A stretch of 8,393 bases of DNA from Alphaproteobacteria bacterium. Lineage in GTDB: Bacteria > Pseudomonadota > Alphaproteobacteria > ATCC43930 > CGMCC-115725. This document shows, piece after piece, positions 1 to 6,683 of this stretch; the first letter of the stretch is position 1, and each line of letters starts with the position of its first letter. A model generated the notes under the pieces. It was given only the letters and a program-made list of their open reading frames with translations, had not been told where the DNA came from and searched no databases. Where the stretch lies: contig JASHRZ010000239.1 of the NCBI GenBank assembly GCA_030037055.1, forward strand, positions 1-8,393, written 5' to 3'. Both the position numbers and the translations under genes were made by a program.

Positions 1-1235
1 CGATCGTCCGGCAGATGCAGCAGCTCCTCCTGCGGCTCGATCAGCGAGGTGAACATGGCGAGCTGCTGGTGCTTGAAGGCGCGGAAATCCGCATGCTCGG
101 GGATGCGCCGGCGCTCGCGCAGCCGCTCCAGCACCTCGTCGAGCGTCGGCTCGGTGGCGAGCCAGTCCTCCTCGAGCCGCCACAGCTTGGCGAAGGAAGT
201 GTTGTGAAAGCTGAGCCGCGTGTCGGGCCCGTAGATGGCGATGGCAACGGCGACGTTCTCCAGAACGTCGGCGTGGGCGGCGATGTGGCGCGCGAGCTCG
301 GCCTGGATATTCTCGAGATCGGTATAGTCCCGGGCGTAGCCGAGAAGGTCGCCGGCGCCGTCGAGCGGCGCCTCGGTGAACTCGATCAGCCGGCGCGAGC
401 CCGCGACGACGATGTGATGGCTTTCCGATTGCGGCACCGCCGAGCCGCGGGCGCGGGCGGCGAGCGCGCGGCCGTTGTCGCCGATGACGCCGGCGGCGAT
501 CTCGCGGCTCTCGGCCAACACCTTCGACGCCGGCGCGTCGAGCGCGGCGGCATAGGCGCGGTTGCAGTCGACGAGCCGGAGATCGGCGTCGCGGCGCCAG
601 ACCGGCAGCGGCAGCGCGTCGAGCATGGCGCGCAGCCGGTCGCGCTGCTGGAGCAGCTGGGCGCGCTCGGCGGCGGCGGCAAGCCGGCTGGAGCCGTCGA
701 GGAAGGCGACGACATCGGCGTCGCCGACGCGCTTTCCGACCGCGTCGAGCTGGGTGCGGCCGTCGGCGAAGCGCAGGCTCTGCTGGAAGGCGACGCCCTC
801 GGCGTGCAGCCGCTCGAGCGCGGTCTCGAACGCGGCCGCGTCCTGGCGCTCGGCGCGCGCCAGGAGATCGGCGAGGCTCGCCGCCGGGCGGTCGCCCAGC
901 GCTTTGAGGGAGCCTTGGGTAAAGCTCCCGCCTGCGGCGCCCGCGGGCGCGCGCCAGACCGCCACCGGCAAGGCGCCGAGCGCCGCCTCGGCCTCGCCCA
1001 ACGCTTGCGCGAGCCGGTCGCGCTCGCCGGCGAGAGCGCGCGCGCGGCGGCGTGCGCGCGCCAGCCCCATGCCTGCCCCCAGAACAACGGTGAGAACGCC
1101 GAGCCCGAGCCCGATCAGCGGCGCGCCGGCCTCTTGGGAAGCGGCAAAAGCGGTCGCCGGCAACAGCGCCGCCGGACCGGCAAGGCCGAGCCAAGCCATC
1201 AGCCGCAACGAGTAACCTCTTGACCTGCCAAACAT
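1..1235 (-). CDS. PAS-domain membrane sensor kinase, DivL-like by position (N-terminal part, 3' end cut by window)
   Basis: This gene runs off the left edge; 411 codons are visible from the ATG at 1235. The N-terminus has a basic start, a hydrophobic stretch (about residues 13-32) ending in a signal-peptide-like AFA-AS, and a second hydrophobic segment (about 38-59) followed by RARRRAR. An Ala/Glu/Arg-rich likely coiled coil spans 62-86. Three PAS-like units follow: a degenerate one at about 86-182, a clearer one at about 204-310 (LPLPVWRRDADLRLVDCNRA), and the start of a third from about 325 (LSFHNTSFAKLW). The kinase core lies outside the window. In Alphaproteobacteria the gene after ahcY is typically a multi-PAS histidine kinase called divL in rhizobia, so that identity is inferred from position and PAS style. 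Start choice is uncertain: a GGGG tract sits only 2 nt before ATG 1235, and ATG 1199 would keep most of the hydrophobic leader. The gene lies 88 bp after ahcY, with its own promoter candidate. Confidence 0.8.
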   Translation of the reverse strand, partial: MFGRSRGYSLRLMAWLGLAGPAALLPATAFAASQEAGAPLIGLGLGVLTVVLGAGMGLARARRRARALAGERDRLAQALGEAEAALGALPVAVWRAPAGAAGGSFTQGSLKALGDRPAASLADLLARAERQDAAAFETALERLHAEGVAFQQSLRFADGRTQLDAVGKRVGDADVVAFLDGSSRLAAAAERAQLLQQRDRLRAMLDALPLPVWRRDADLRLVDCNRAYAAALDAPASKVLAESREIAAGVIGDNGRALAARARGSAVPQSESHHIVVAGSRRLIEFTEAPLDGAGDLLGYARDYTDLENIQAELARHIAAHADVLENVAVAIAIYGPDTRLSFHNTSFAKLWRLEEDWLATEPTLDEVLERLRERRRIPEHADFRAFKHQQLAMFTSLIEPQEELLHLPDD

Positions 1236-1277
1236 TTCCCCACGAGCGGCAACCCCGCGAGGCTCGCCAATGCGCCG

Positions 1278-1306
1278 ATTATGACGCGATCATGAGAATT
1301 TGGCAG
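1278..1306 (-). promoter_or_regulatory. Candidate sigma70-type promoter for the PAS sensor kinase gene
   Basis: On the minus strand CTGCCA (1301-1306, 4 of 6 to the -35 consensus) is followed after 17 bp by CATAAT (1278-1283, 5 of 6 to the -10 consensus). Transcription would start near 1271, giving a leader of about 36 nt to the ATG at 1235. It lies in the 88-bp gap after the ahcY stop. If real, the kinase can be transcribed separately from ahcY. It is called from consensus match only, in a clade whose promoters are often less conserved. Confidence 0.35.
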
Positions 1307-1320
1307 GCGAAAAAATCGCC
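1306..1320 (-). terminator. Weak hairpin just after the ahcY stop
   Basis: Four bases after the ahcY stop codon the transcript can form GGCGA - TTTTT - TCGCC, a 5-bp stem with a T-rich loop. There is no U-tract after the stem, so it is not a standard intrinsic terminator. It might slow polymerase or protect the 3' end of the mRNA. It also overlaps the -35 hexamer proposed for the next gene by one base. Confidence 0.2.
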
Positions 1321-1323
1321 GGC

Positions 1324-2619
1324 TCAGTAACGGTAATGTTCGGGCTTGTAAGGTCCGTCCACGCCGGCGCCGATATAAGCCGCCTGCTCGGGCGTCAATT
1401 TGCTCAGCTTGACGCCGAGCTTGTCGAGATGGAGCGCCGCCACTTTCTCATCGAGGTGCTTGGGCAGCACATAGACCTTGTTCTCGTATTTGCCGCGGTT
1501 GGCGAAGAGCTCGATCTGCGCCAGCACCTGGTTGGTGAAGGAGGCGCTCATCACGAAGCTGGGATGGCCGGTGGCGCAGCCGAGATTGACCAGCCGCCCC
1601 TTGGCCAGCACGATGAGCCGCTTGCCGTCGGGAAAAACAACCTCGTCGACCTGCGGCTTCACCTCTTCCCATTTGTAGTTCCGGAGCGCCGCGACCTGGA
1701 TCTCGCTGTCGAAATGACCGATGTTGCAGACAATGGCGCGGTCTTTCATCCGCCGCATATGATCGAGCGTGATGACGTCGATGTTGCCCGTGGCGGTGAC
1801 GAAGATGTCGCCCTGCGGCGCGGCCTCGTCCATGGTGACCACCTGATAGCCTTCCATCGCCGCCTGCAGCGCGCAGATCGGATCGATCTCGGTGACCATA
1901 ACCCGCGCGCCCTGGCCCCTGAGACTCGCGGCCGAGCCCTTGCCGACATCGCCGTAGCCAGCGACGACCGCGATCTTGCCGGCGAGCATCACGTCGGTGG
2001 CGCGCTTGATGCCGTCGACGAGGCTCTCGCGCACGCCGTAGAGATTGTCGAATTTCGACTTGGTGACGCTGTCGTTGACGTTGATCGCCGGCACCTTGAG
2101 CTCGCCCGCCTTCATCATCTCGTAGAGCCGGTGCACGCCGGTGGTGGTCTCCTCGGAGATGCCGCGCACGTCCTTGAGAAGGTCGGGATGCTTGTCATGC
2201 AGGATTTTGGTGGCGTCGCCGCCGTCGTCGAGCACCATGTTGGGCGTCCAGCCGCCGGGACCGCGCAGTGTCTGCTCGATGCACCACTCGTATTCCTCCT
2301 CGCTCTCGCCCTTCCAGGCGAAGACCGGGACGCCGCGCGCGGCCATCGCGGCCGCGGCGTGATCCTGTGTCGAGAAGATGTTGCAGGAGCTCCATCGCAC
2401 GCTGGCGCCAAGCGCCGTCAAGGTCTCAATCAGCACCGCCGTCTGGATGGTCATATGCAGGCAGCCGGTGATGCGCGCGCCCTTCAGCGGCTGCGTCCGG
2501 CCGAACTCCGCGCGCAGCGCCATCAGCCCCGGCATCTCGGTCTCGGCGATGGTGATCTCGCGCCGGCCCCAGCCGGCAAGCGCGATATCGGCGACCTTGT
2601 AGTCGGCGGGCGCGGCCAT
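1324..2619 (-). CDS. ahcY: S-adenosylhomocysteine hydrolase (adenosylhomocysteinase)
   Basis: This cytosolic NAD-dependent enzyme reversibly splits S-adenosylhomocysteine into adenosine and homocysteine, relieving inhibition of methyltransferases. The 431-residue product is complete. Visible family residues are His55 in CLHM, Asp131, Glu156 in SEETTTG, Lys187 and Asp191 in TKSKFDNLYG, the Rossmann loop GYGDVGKG (221-228), GHPSFVMSASFTNQV (351-365) and the C-terminal KPEHYRY. The run from DATKIL directly to RGISEETTTG lacks the insertion of about 40 residues found in many bacterial, including alphaproteobacterial, enzymes of about 465 residues. The protein is therefore of the short type also seen in mammals. 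Position 196 is Val where many family members have Cys (GCRESL). The ATG at 2619 has a strong Shine-Dalgarno, GAGGAG at 2627-2632, 7 nt upstream. A 169-bp gap separates it from enzyme I, and it has its own promoter candidate. Confidence 0.98.
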   Translation of the reverse strand: MAAPADYKVADIALAGWGRREITIAETEMPGLMALRAEFGRTQPLKGARITGCLHMTIQTAVLIETLTALGASVRWSSCNIFSTQDHAAAAMAARGVPVFAWKGESEEEYEWCIEQTLRGPGGWTPNMVLDDGGDATKILHDKHPDLLKDVRGISEETTTGVHRLYEMMKAGELKVPAINVNDSVTKSKFDNLYGVRESLVDGIKRATDVMLAGKIAVVAGYGDVGKGSAASLRGQGARVMVTEIDPICALQAAMEGYQVVTMDEAAPQGDIFVTATGNIDVITLDHMRRMKDRAIVCNIGHFDSEIQVAALRNYKWEEVKPQVDEVVFPDGKRLIVLAKGRLVNLGCATGHPSFVMSASFTNQVLAQIELFANRGKYENKVYVLPKHLDEKVAALHLDKLGVKLSKLTPEQAAYIGAGVDGPYKPEHYRY

Positions 2620-2657
2620 GGAGACGCTCCTCGCAGGCGGTAAGCGACGGAAGGCCG

Positions 2658-2686
2658 CATATAGCAGCGGTCCTTTGCTGCGGCAA
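2658..2686 (-). promoter_or_regulatory. Candidate sigma70-type promoter for ahcY, with an inverted repeat in the spacer
   Basis: TTGCCG (2681-2686, 4 of 6) and TATATG (2658-2663, 4 of 6) lie 17 bp apart on the minus strand. Initiation near 2651 would give a leader of about 31 nt containing the GAGGAG ribosome site. The spacer between the hexamers holds the inverted repeat GCAGC-N8-GCTGC (2664-2681), which could be an operator. It is called from consensus only. No S-adenosylhomocysteine riboswitch structure was recognised in this short leader. Confidence 0.4.
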
Positions 2687-2698
2687 GAGGAGGAAGTC

Positions 2699-2780
2699 GT
2701 CAGTTGTCAGTCATCAGTTCTCAGTCGCAAGCCGAGGTCATCTGGAACCGACGACTGATAACTGAACACTGAAAACTGAC
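2699..2780. repeat. Mirrored heptad repeat: 4 x NTCAGTY, 26-nt loop, 4 x the complementary heptad
   Basis: On the plus strand 2699-2726 is four tandem heptads, GTCAGTT GTCAGTC ATCAGTT CTCAGTC. After a 26-nt centre (2727-2752), 2753-2780 is four heptads of opposite sense, GACTGAT AACTGAA CACTGAA AACTGAC. The outermost pair is perfectly complementary, two pairs match 6 of 7, and one matches only at the core. In the minus-strand transcript it starts 8 nt after the enzyme I stop codon, so it could form a long imperfect hairpin ending or attenuating the PTS operon mRNA. No U-tract follows it. Its composition (about 45 percent GC) contrasts with the GC-rich genes on both sides. Heptad repeats of this style occur between genes in other bacteria, but I cannot assign a named family. 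Confidence 0.75.
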
Positions 2781-2788
2781 AACGTTCC

Positions 2789-4573
2789 TTACGCCAGCGC
2801 ATTGAAATCGTCGAGCAGGCCGGCGATCCGGGCGTCGTCGAGCTGATCCATGATGGCATGGGCGCGGCGGCCCGCGGCGACGAGGTCGAGCGTGCGCACG
2901 CGCTGCTTGACGCGGCCGATCTTGCCCGGCGCCATCGAGAGGTCGCGGATGCCGAGGCCGAGCAGCAGCCCGGTATAGCGCGGATCGCCGGCCATCTCGC
3001 CGCACAGGCTGACGCCGATGCGCGCGCGCAGCGCCGCCTCGACGGCGAACTGGATGAGTCGCAGCACCGCGGGGTGGAGCGGATTATAGAGATCCGCTAC
3101 CTGCTCGTCGGTGCGGTCGATGGCGAGCGTGTATTGGATGAGATCGTTGGTGCCGATGGCGAAGAAATCGCTCTCTGCGGCGAGCGCATCGGCGGCGAGC
3201 GCGGCGCCCGGGATCTCGATCATCACGCCGAGCGGCGGCGGCGGATCGCTGATCTTGACGCCGCGCCGCTTCAGCCGCCGCGCCACCTGCCCCAGCGCCT
3301 CGCGCGCCTTGCGGATCTCGGCGACGGAACAGACCATCGGCAGCAGGATGCGCACCGGCCCTTCGGCGCTGGCGCGCAGGATGGCGCCGAGCTGGGCGTC
3401 GAACAGGGACCGGTCCCTGAGCGACAGGCGAATGGCGCGCAGGCCCAGCGCAGGGTTGGCGCTCTCGCCGCCGCCGGCCTCGGTGAGCGGCGCGGCGAGC
3501 TTGTCGCCGCCGACATCGAGCGTGCGGATGGTGACGGGCCGCCCGGCCATGCCGCGCACCAGCCCGCGATAGGCCTCGAACTGCTCGTCCTCGTCGGGCA
3601 GGTCCTCGCGATTCATGTAGAGGAACTCGGTGCGCACCAGCCCCAGCCCCTGTGCGCCGGCGGCCATCGCCTGGTCGAGCTCGCGCGGCAGCTCGAGATT
3701 GGCCTCCAGCGTGATCTCGATGCCGTCGCGCGTAACTGCCGGCAGGCGCCTCAACCGCGCGAGCTGGCGCTCCTCGCGCTCCAGCGTCTGCTGCTGCGCC
3801 TCATAGCGGGCGATGGTCTCGCGCCGGGGATTGATGACGACGGCGCCCTCGGCTCCGTCGATGATCACGGTGTCGCCGGGATCGATCTGGGTCAAGAGCC
3901 CGGCGACGCCGAGCACCGCCGGCAGCTCCAGCGCCCGCGCCATGATCGCCGTGTGGCCCTCGCGCCCGCCCAGCACCGCGGCGAAGCCGGCGATGCGGTG
4001 CGGATCGATCAGCGCGGTGTCGGCCGGTGTCAGCTCCTCGGCGAGGATGACGCTGCCTTCGGCGACGTGCTGCAGGGCGGCATAGGGCGTCTTCGTGAGG
4101 TTGCGGATGAGCCGCGCGCCGACCACGCGAATGTCCTCGCCGCGCGCGGCGAGATAGGCGTCGCCCATGGCGTCGAAGCTGTCGCCGATCTCGCCGATCT
4201 CCATCTGCACCGCGCGCTCGGCATTGACATGCTCCTCGGAGATGCGGCGCACGACGCCGCGCACCAGGCGCGAATTCGTCAGCATGGCGATATGCGCGTC
4301 GAGGAGATAGCCCACCTCCTCCGACGCCGAGGCGGGCAGCGCCGCGGCCTTGCCCTTGAGCTTCCGCAGCTGCTTCAGCGATGCCGCCACCGCGGCGGCG
4401 AAGCGCTCGCGTTCCGCCTCGATCCCGTCGGCGGGGACGCGGTAGTCGGGCACGGCGATCTCATGGTCGTCGCTGACGAAGGCCGGGCCGATGGCGACGC
4501 CAGGGGAAACGCCGAGCCCGTGCAGCACGCGCTCGCGCTTGGGCTTGTCGCCGGCGGAGTCGTCAGTCTTCAT
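2789..4573 (-). CDS. ptsP: PTS enzyme I (phosphoenolpyruvate-protein phosphotransferase), no GAF domain
   Basis: Cytosolic enzyme I transfers phosphate from phosphoenolpyruvate to HPr. The 594-residue product is full length for a plain enzyme I. The HPr-binding and swivelling N-terminal part starts with GLGVSPGVAIGPAF. The phosphohistidine is His207 in GGREGHTAIMARAL. The PEP-binding barrel shows GLVRTEFLYM (Arg314), TIRTLDVGGDK (Arg350), MIEIPGAAL (Glu453), FFAIGTNDLIQYT (Asn476, Asp477) and the acid-base cysteine Cys524 in LCGEMAGDP. The GAF sensor domain at the start of typical EI-Ntr (PtsP) proteins is absent, so the architecture is ptsI-like even though annotation pipelines often name this family ptsP. 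It overlaps the HPr gene by 11 bp, implying translational coupling; I see no strong ribosome site. A stop (TAA) is followed at once by the heptad repeat. No EIIB or EIIC gene is nearby, so the role is probably regulatory. Confidence 0.96.
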   Translation of the reverse strand: MKTDDSAGDKPKRERVLHGLGVSPGVAIGPAFVSDDHEIAVPDYRVPADGIEAERERFAAAVAASLKQLRKLKGKAAALPASASEEVGYLLDAHIAMLTNSRLVRGVVRRISEEHVNAERAVQMEIGEIGDSFDAMGDAYLAARGEDIRVVGARLIRNLTKTPYAALQHVAEGSVILAEELTPADTALIDPHRIAGFAAVLGGREGHTAIMARALELPAVLGVAGLLTQIDPGDTVIIDGAEGAVVINPRRETIARYEAQQQTLEREERQLARLRRLPAVTRDGIEITLEANLELPRELDQAMAAGAQGLGLVRTEFLYMNREDLPDEDEQFEAYRGLVRGMAGRPVTIRTLDVGGDKLAAPLTEAGGGESANPALGLRAIRLSLRDRSLFDAQLGAILRASAEGPVRILLPMVCSVAEIRKAREALGQVARRLKRRGVKISDPPPPLGVMIEIPGAALAADALAAESDFFAIGTNDLIQYTLAIDRTDEQVADLYNPLHPAVLRLIQFAVEAALRARIGVSLCGEMAGDPRYTGLLLGLGIRDLSMAPGKIGRVKQRVRTLDLVAAGRRAHAIMDQLDDARIAGLLDDFNALA

Positions 4574-4874
4574 CGAAGCCGCCGCTGATCAGTTCGGCCA
4601 GCGCCACAACCGCGCGCTCGGCCTCGCGACCGGTGGCGCGCAGCTCGATGGCGGTGCCGGGACCGGCTGCAAGCATCATCAACCCCATGATCGAGCGGCC
4701 GGAGACGGCGGCGCCGTTCTTGGCCACCACGATCTCGGCATCGAAGGTATAGGCGAGCTTGACGAAGCGCGCCGCGGCGCGCGCATGCAGCCCGCGCTTG
4801 TTGCAGATGGTGACGGTGCGCCGGACGGGCTCGGCGCCGTCGGCGCCTGCCGGCGTGCCGTCCTCGGCGCTCAT
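4563..4874 (-). CDS. ptsH: HPr phosphocarrier protein
   Basis: HPr carries phosphate from enzyme I to EIIA. The 103-residue protein is a little longer than the usual 85-90, with an acidic, alanine- and glycine-rich N-terminal extension of about 16 residues before the conserved fold begins at RRTVTICNKRGLHARAA. The phosphoryl-accepting histidine is His30 (canonical His15). The regulatory serine is Ser61 in GRSIMGLMML (canonical Ser46), and the 31-residue spacing between them equals the canonical one. Both phosphorylation sites are therefore intact, matching the HPr kinase encoded in the same operon. The start codon overlaps the EIIA stop as ATGA, and the 3' end overlaps enzyme I. No good Shine-Dalgarno is visible, so translation probably depends on coupling. 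Confidence 0.96.
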   Translation of the reverse strand: MSAEDGTPAGADGAEPVRRTVTICNKRGLHARAAARFVKLAYTFDAEIVVAKNGAAVSGRSIMGLMMLAAGPGTAIELRATGREAERAVVALAELISGGFDED

Positions 4875-5278
4875 CCCCGAACGTCGGCGAGGAGCTGAGA
4901 AGCGACGTTGATATATTTGCGCCCCGCCTCCTGCGCGCCGCGCACGGCGTTGGCGAGGGTCTCGCTCTGCCTGAGGCTTGCCAGCTTGATCAGCATCGGC
5001 AAGTTGATGCCGGCGATGACCTCGATCTTGGCCTTGTCCATGATCGAGATGGCGAGGTTGGACGGCGTGCCGCCGAACATGTCGGTGAGCAGCACGACGC
5101 CGTCGCCGGCATCGACCTCGCCGACGCAGCGCAGAATGTCCGCACGCCGCTTCTCCATGTCGTCCTCCGGGCCGATGCAGACGGCGGCGATGTTTCGCTG
5201 CGGCCCCACGACATGCTCCAGCGCCGCAACGAACTCGGCGGCCAGCCGGCCATGGGTCACCAGTACCATTCCGATCAT
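4871..5278 (-). CDS. manX: PTS EIIA component of the mannose/fructose family
   Basis: This cytosolic EIIA protein of 135 residues accepts phosphate from HPr. The phosphorylated histidine is His9 in MVLVTHGRLA, and the family motif DMFGGTPSN lies at 66-74. The length equals a stand-alone EIIA domain; the fused IIB domain of enteric ManX is missing, and no IIB, IIC or IID gene lies in the window. In other Alphaproteobacteria such orphan EIIA proteins serve as regulatory outputs (symbol manX as used in rhizobia), which is the likely role here. The ATG at 5278 overlaps the rapZ stop (ATGA) and has an AAAGGA ribosome site 6 nt upstream (5285-5290), the best internal ribosome site in the operon. 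Confidence 0.96.
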   Translation of the reverse strand: MIGMVLVTHGRLAAEFVAALEHVVGPQRNIAAVCIGPEDDMEKRRADILRCVGEVDAGDGVVLLTDMFGGTPSNLAISIMDKAKIEVIAGINLPMLIKLASLRQSETLANAVRGAQEAGRKYINVASQLLADVRG

Positions 5279-6249
5279 TGTATGTCCTTTACCGGGCTCT
5301 CCGCCTCGGCGGCGGCATCCGCGACCAGTGCGGCCGACCGGTCGAGGTCGCGGTGGCCGATGCCGACGGGCCGGCCCTGCCGGCCGAGCCGGTCCGCCAG
5401 GCGCTCGGCGAGATAGACCGAGCGATGGCGGCCGCCGGTGCAGCCGACGGCGATGGTGAGATAGCTCTTGCCCTCGCTCTCATAGCGCGGCAGCAGCGGC
5501 TCGAGCCAGGCGCAAAGCCGCTCGAAGAATGGCACGAAATCGCCGTCCGCCTCGATGAAGTCGCCGATGGCGGCATCACGGCCGGTGAGCGGCCTGAGCG
5601 CCGGGATGTAATGCGGGTTGCGCAGGAAGCGCACGTCGAGCACCAGATCAGCATCGCGCGGCACGCCATGGCGATAGGAGAAGGAGGTTATGAAGATGGC
5701 GATGCCGGGCGCGGCATCGAGTGCGAAATGCCCATGAAGCAGCCGTTTCAAATCCCCCGGGCTGAGAGCGGTGGTATCGATAACGAGGTCGGCACGGTCG
5801 CGCAAGGGAGAGACACGGCGGCGCTCCAGCGCGATCCCGTCGGTCACCGCCCGGTCGCCGGCGAGCGGATGGCGCCGACGCGTCTCAGTGTAGCGACGAA
5901 CCAGCCGGTCGTCCTCGCAATCGAGAAAGACGATCCTGAGCTCGATGCCGTGCTCGCCGACCAGCCGGTCGAGCGCCGCGATCAGCGATCCCACCCCGAA
6001 ATCGCGCGTGCGGACATCGACGCCGAGCGCCAGCGGCGGCCGCGGCGCCGGGGCGCGCAGCAGGTCCGGCAGCAGCGACAGCGGCAGATTGTCGACCGCC
6101 TCGTAGCCCATGTCCTCGAGCGCCTTGAGCGCGGTCGAGCGGCCGGCACCGGACATGCCGGTGACCACCAGCAGGCGGCCGCGCGAAGCTGGCCGCGCCG
6201 GCGCCCGCTTCGGCGCAAGGCTGGCGGTGGGCGCGCCGGGGCCGCTCAT
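5275..6249 (-). CDS. rapZ: RapZ family nucleotide-binding / RNase adapter protein
   Basis: RapZ (YvcJ/YhbJ family) binds nucleotides. In E. coli it is an RNA-binding adapter controlling glucosamine-6-phosphate synthase small RNAs; the alphaproteobacterial target is unknown to me. The 324-residue product has a Pro/Ala-rich N-terminal extension of about 23 residues before the P-loop domain. It then shows a P-loop GMSGAGRST (31-39), LEDMGYEAVDNLP (44-56), FLDCEDD followed by TETRRRHPL (108-129), DVRFLRNPHY (205-214), LTGRD (221-225) and the C-terminal signature GCTGGRHRSVYLAERLAD (269-286). The invariant-looking lysine of the P-loop is Arg37 here, read unambiguously from codon CGC. The gene overlaps hprK and the EIIA gene by 4 bp each (ATGA). 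The hprK-rapZ-EIIA-HPr order supports a link between RapZ and the PTS relay. Confidence 0.95.
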   Translation of the reverse strand: MSGPGAPTASLAPKRAPARPASRGRLLVVTGMSGAGRSTALKALEDMGYEAVDNLPLSLLPDLLRAPAPRPPLALGVDVRTRDFGVGSLIAALDRLVGEHGIELRIVFLDCEDDRLVRRYTETRRRHPLAGDRAVTDGIALERRRVSPLRDRADLVIDTTALSPGDLKRLLHGHFALDAAPGIAIFITSFSYRHGVPRDADLVLDVRFLRNPHYIPALRPLTGRDAAIGDFIEADGDFVPFFERLCAWLEPLLPRYESEGKSYLTIAVGCTGGRHRSVYLAERLADRLGRQGRPVGIGHRDLDRSAALVADAAAEAESPVKDIQ

Positions 6250-6683
6250 GATGCGCCAACGAGCGCGCCGGGCGCGTTGACCCGCAGCGCCAGGCGGAGC
6301 TTCGCCGTCGCCGAGGCCGCAAACGGCGCGAGACGCAGCAGCGGCACGACCACCTCGAGCAGGGTACAGAATTGCGGCTCGGGCAGGCGCTCGATCGTCT
6401 CCGGCGCGACGAGGTCGACGACAAGGCGTAGCGGCGCCGCCGCCAGCGCCGGCACGCGCAGGATGCCGAGGCCGCGCACCTCGATGCGGCCGGCAATGGT
6501 CGCCGGCGCGCGCATCTCCAGGCCGGCTGCGACGCGCTCGAGCTCGGTCTGGTCGTCGGCGACGAGACGCGCGCCCTCGTCGACGAGGCGCAGCGCCAGG
6601 TCAGACTTGCCGCTGCCGGACGGGCCGCGCAAGAGGATGCCGTCGCCGCCGAGGGCGACCGCGGTGGCATGGACGCGGATCAT
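6246..6683 (-). CDS. hprK: HPr kinase/phosphorylase, short alphaproteobacterial form
   Basis: HprK phosphorylates the regulatory serine of HPr (Ser61 here) using ATP. The 145-residue product is only the catalytic P-loop domain. It lacks the N-terminal domain of the roughly 310-residue Firmicutes enzyme, as is usual in Alphaproteobacteria. Visible motifs are Walker A GPSGSGKS (20-27), the VADD acidic pair Asp43-Asp44, and the family signature IEVRGLGIL (67-75). The start at 6683 is the only ATG in the open frame, whose upstream stop is at 6711-6713, and the protein starts as family members do (IRVHATAVALGG). No Shine-Dalgarno is evident. It is the first gene of the operon here, because the usual upstream neighbour chvG is about 1 kb away behind an accessory segment. 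Confidence 0.95.
   Translation of the reverse strand: MIRVHATAVALGGDGILLRGPSGSGKSDLALRLVDEGARLVADDQTELERVAAGLEMRAPATIAGRIEVRGLGILRVPALAAAPLRLVVDLVAPETIERLPEPQFCTLLEVVVPLLRLAPFAASATAKLRLALRVNAPGALVGAS

Noticed and set aside
15..1223. Long plus-strand open frame (402 codons) opposite the PAS kinase
   Set aside because: It mirrors the third-position GC pattern of the minus-strand kinase, is rich in Arg/Gly/Ala without domain sense, and the opposite strand encodes recognisable PAS sequence.
1306..1320. Standard intrinsic terminator after ahcY based on the T-run
   Set aside because: The six T residues span the loop and the stem edge and do not follow the stem, so only a weak hairpin is claimed.
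1300..2643. Plus-strand open frame of 447 codons opposite ahcY
   Set aside because: Antisense shadow of a certain, highly conserved gene in high-GC DNA; no family-like motifs.
2699..2780. CRISPR-like array from the regular heptads
   Set aside because: Units are 7 bp, contiguous, without spacers, and inverted halfway, which does not fit a CRISPR array.
2620..2788. Possible S-adenosylhomocysteine or SAM riboswitch upstream of ahcY
   Set aside because: The leader from the likely start is only about 31 nt and no conserved riboswitch core is visible; the upstream structure is the heptad repeat instead.
2858..4588. Plus-strand open frame of 576 codons opposite enzyme I
   Set aside because: Antisense shadow; the minus strand carries every enzyme I motif. 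Composition is low-complexity Arg/Ala/Gly/Asp.
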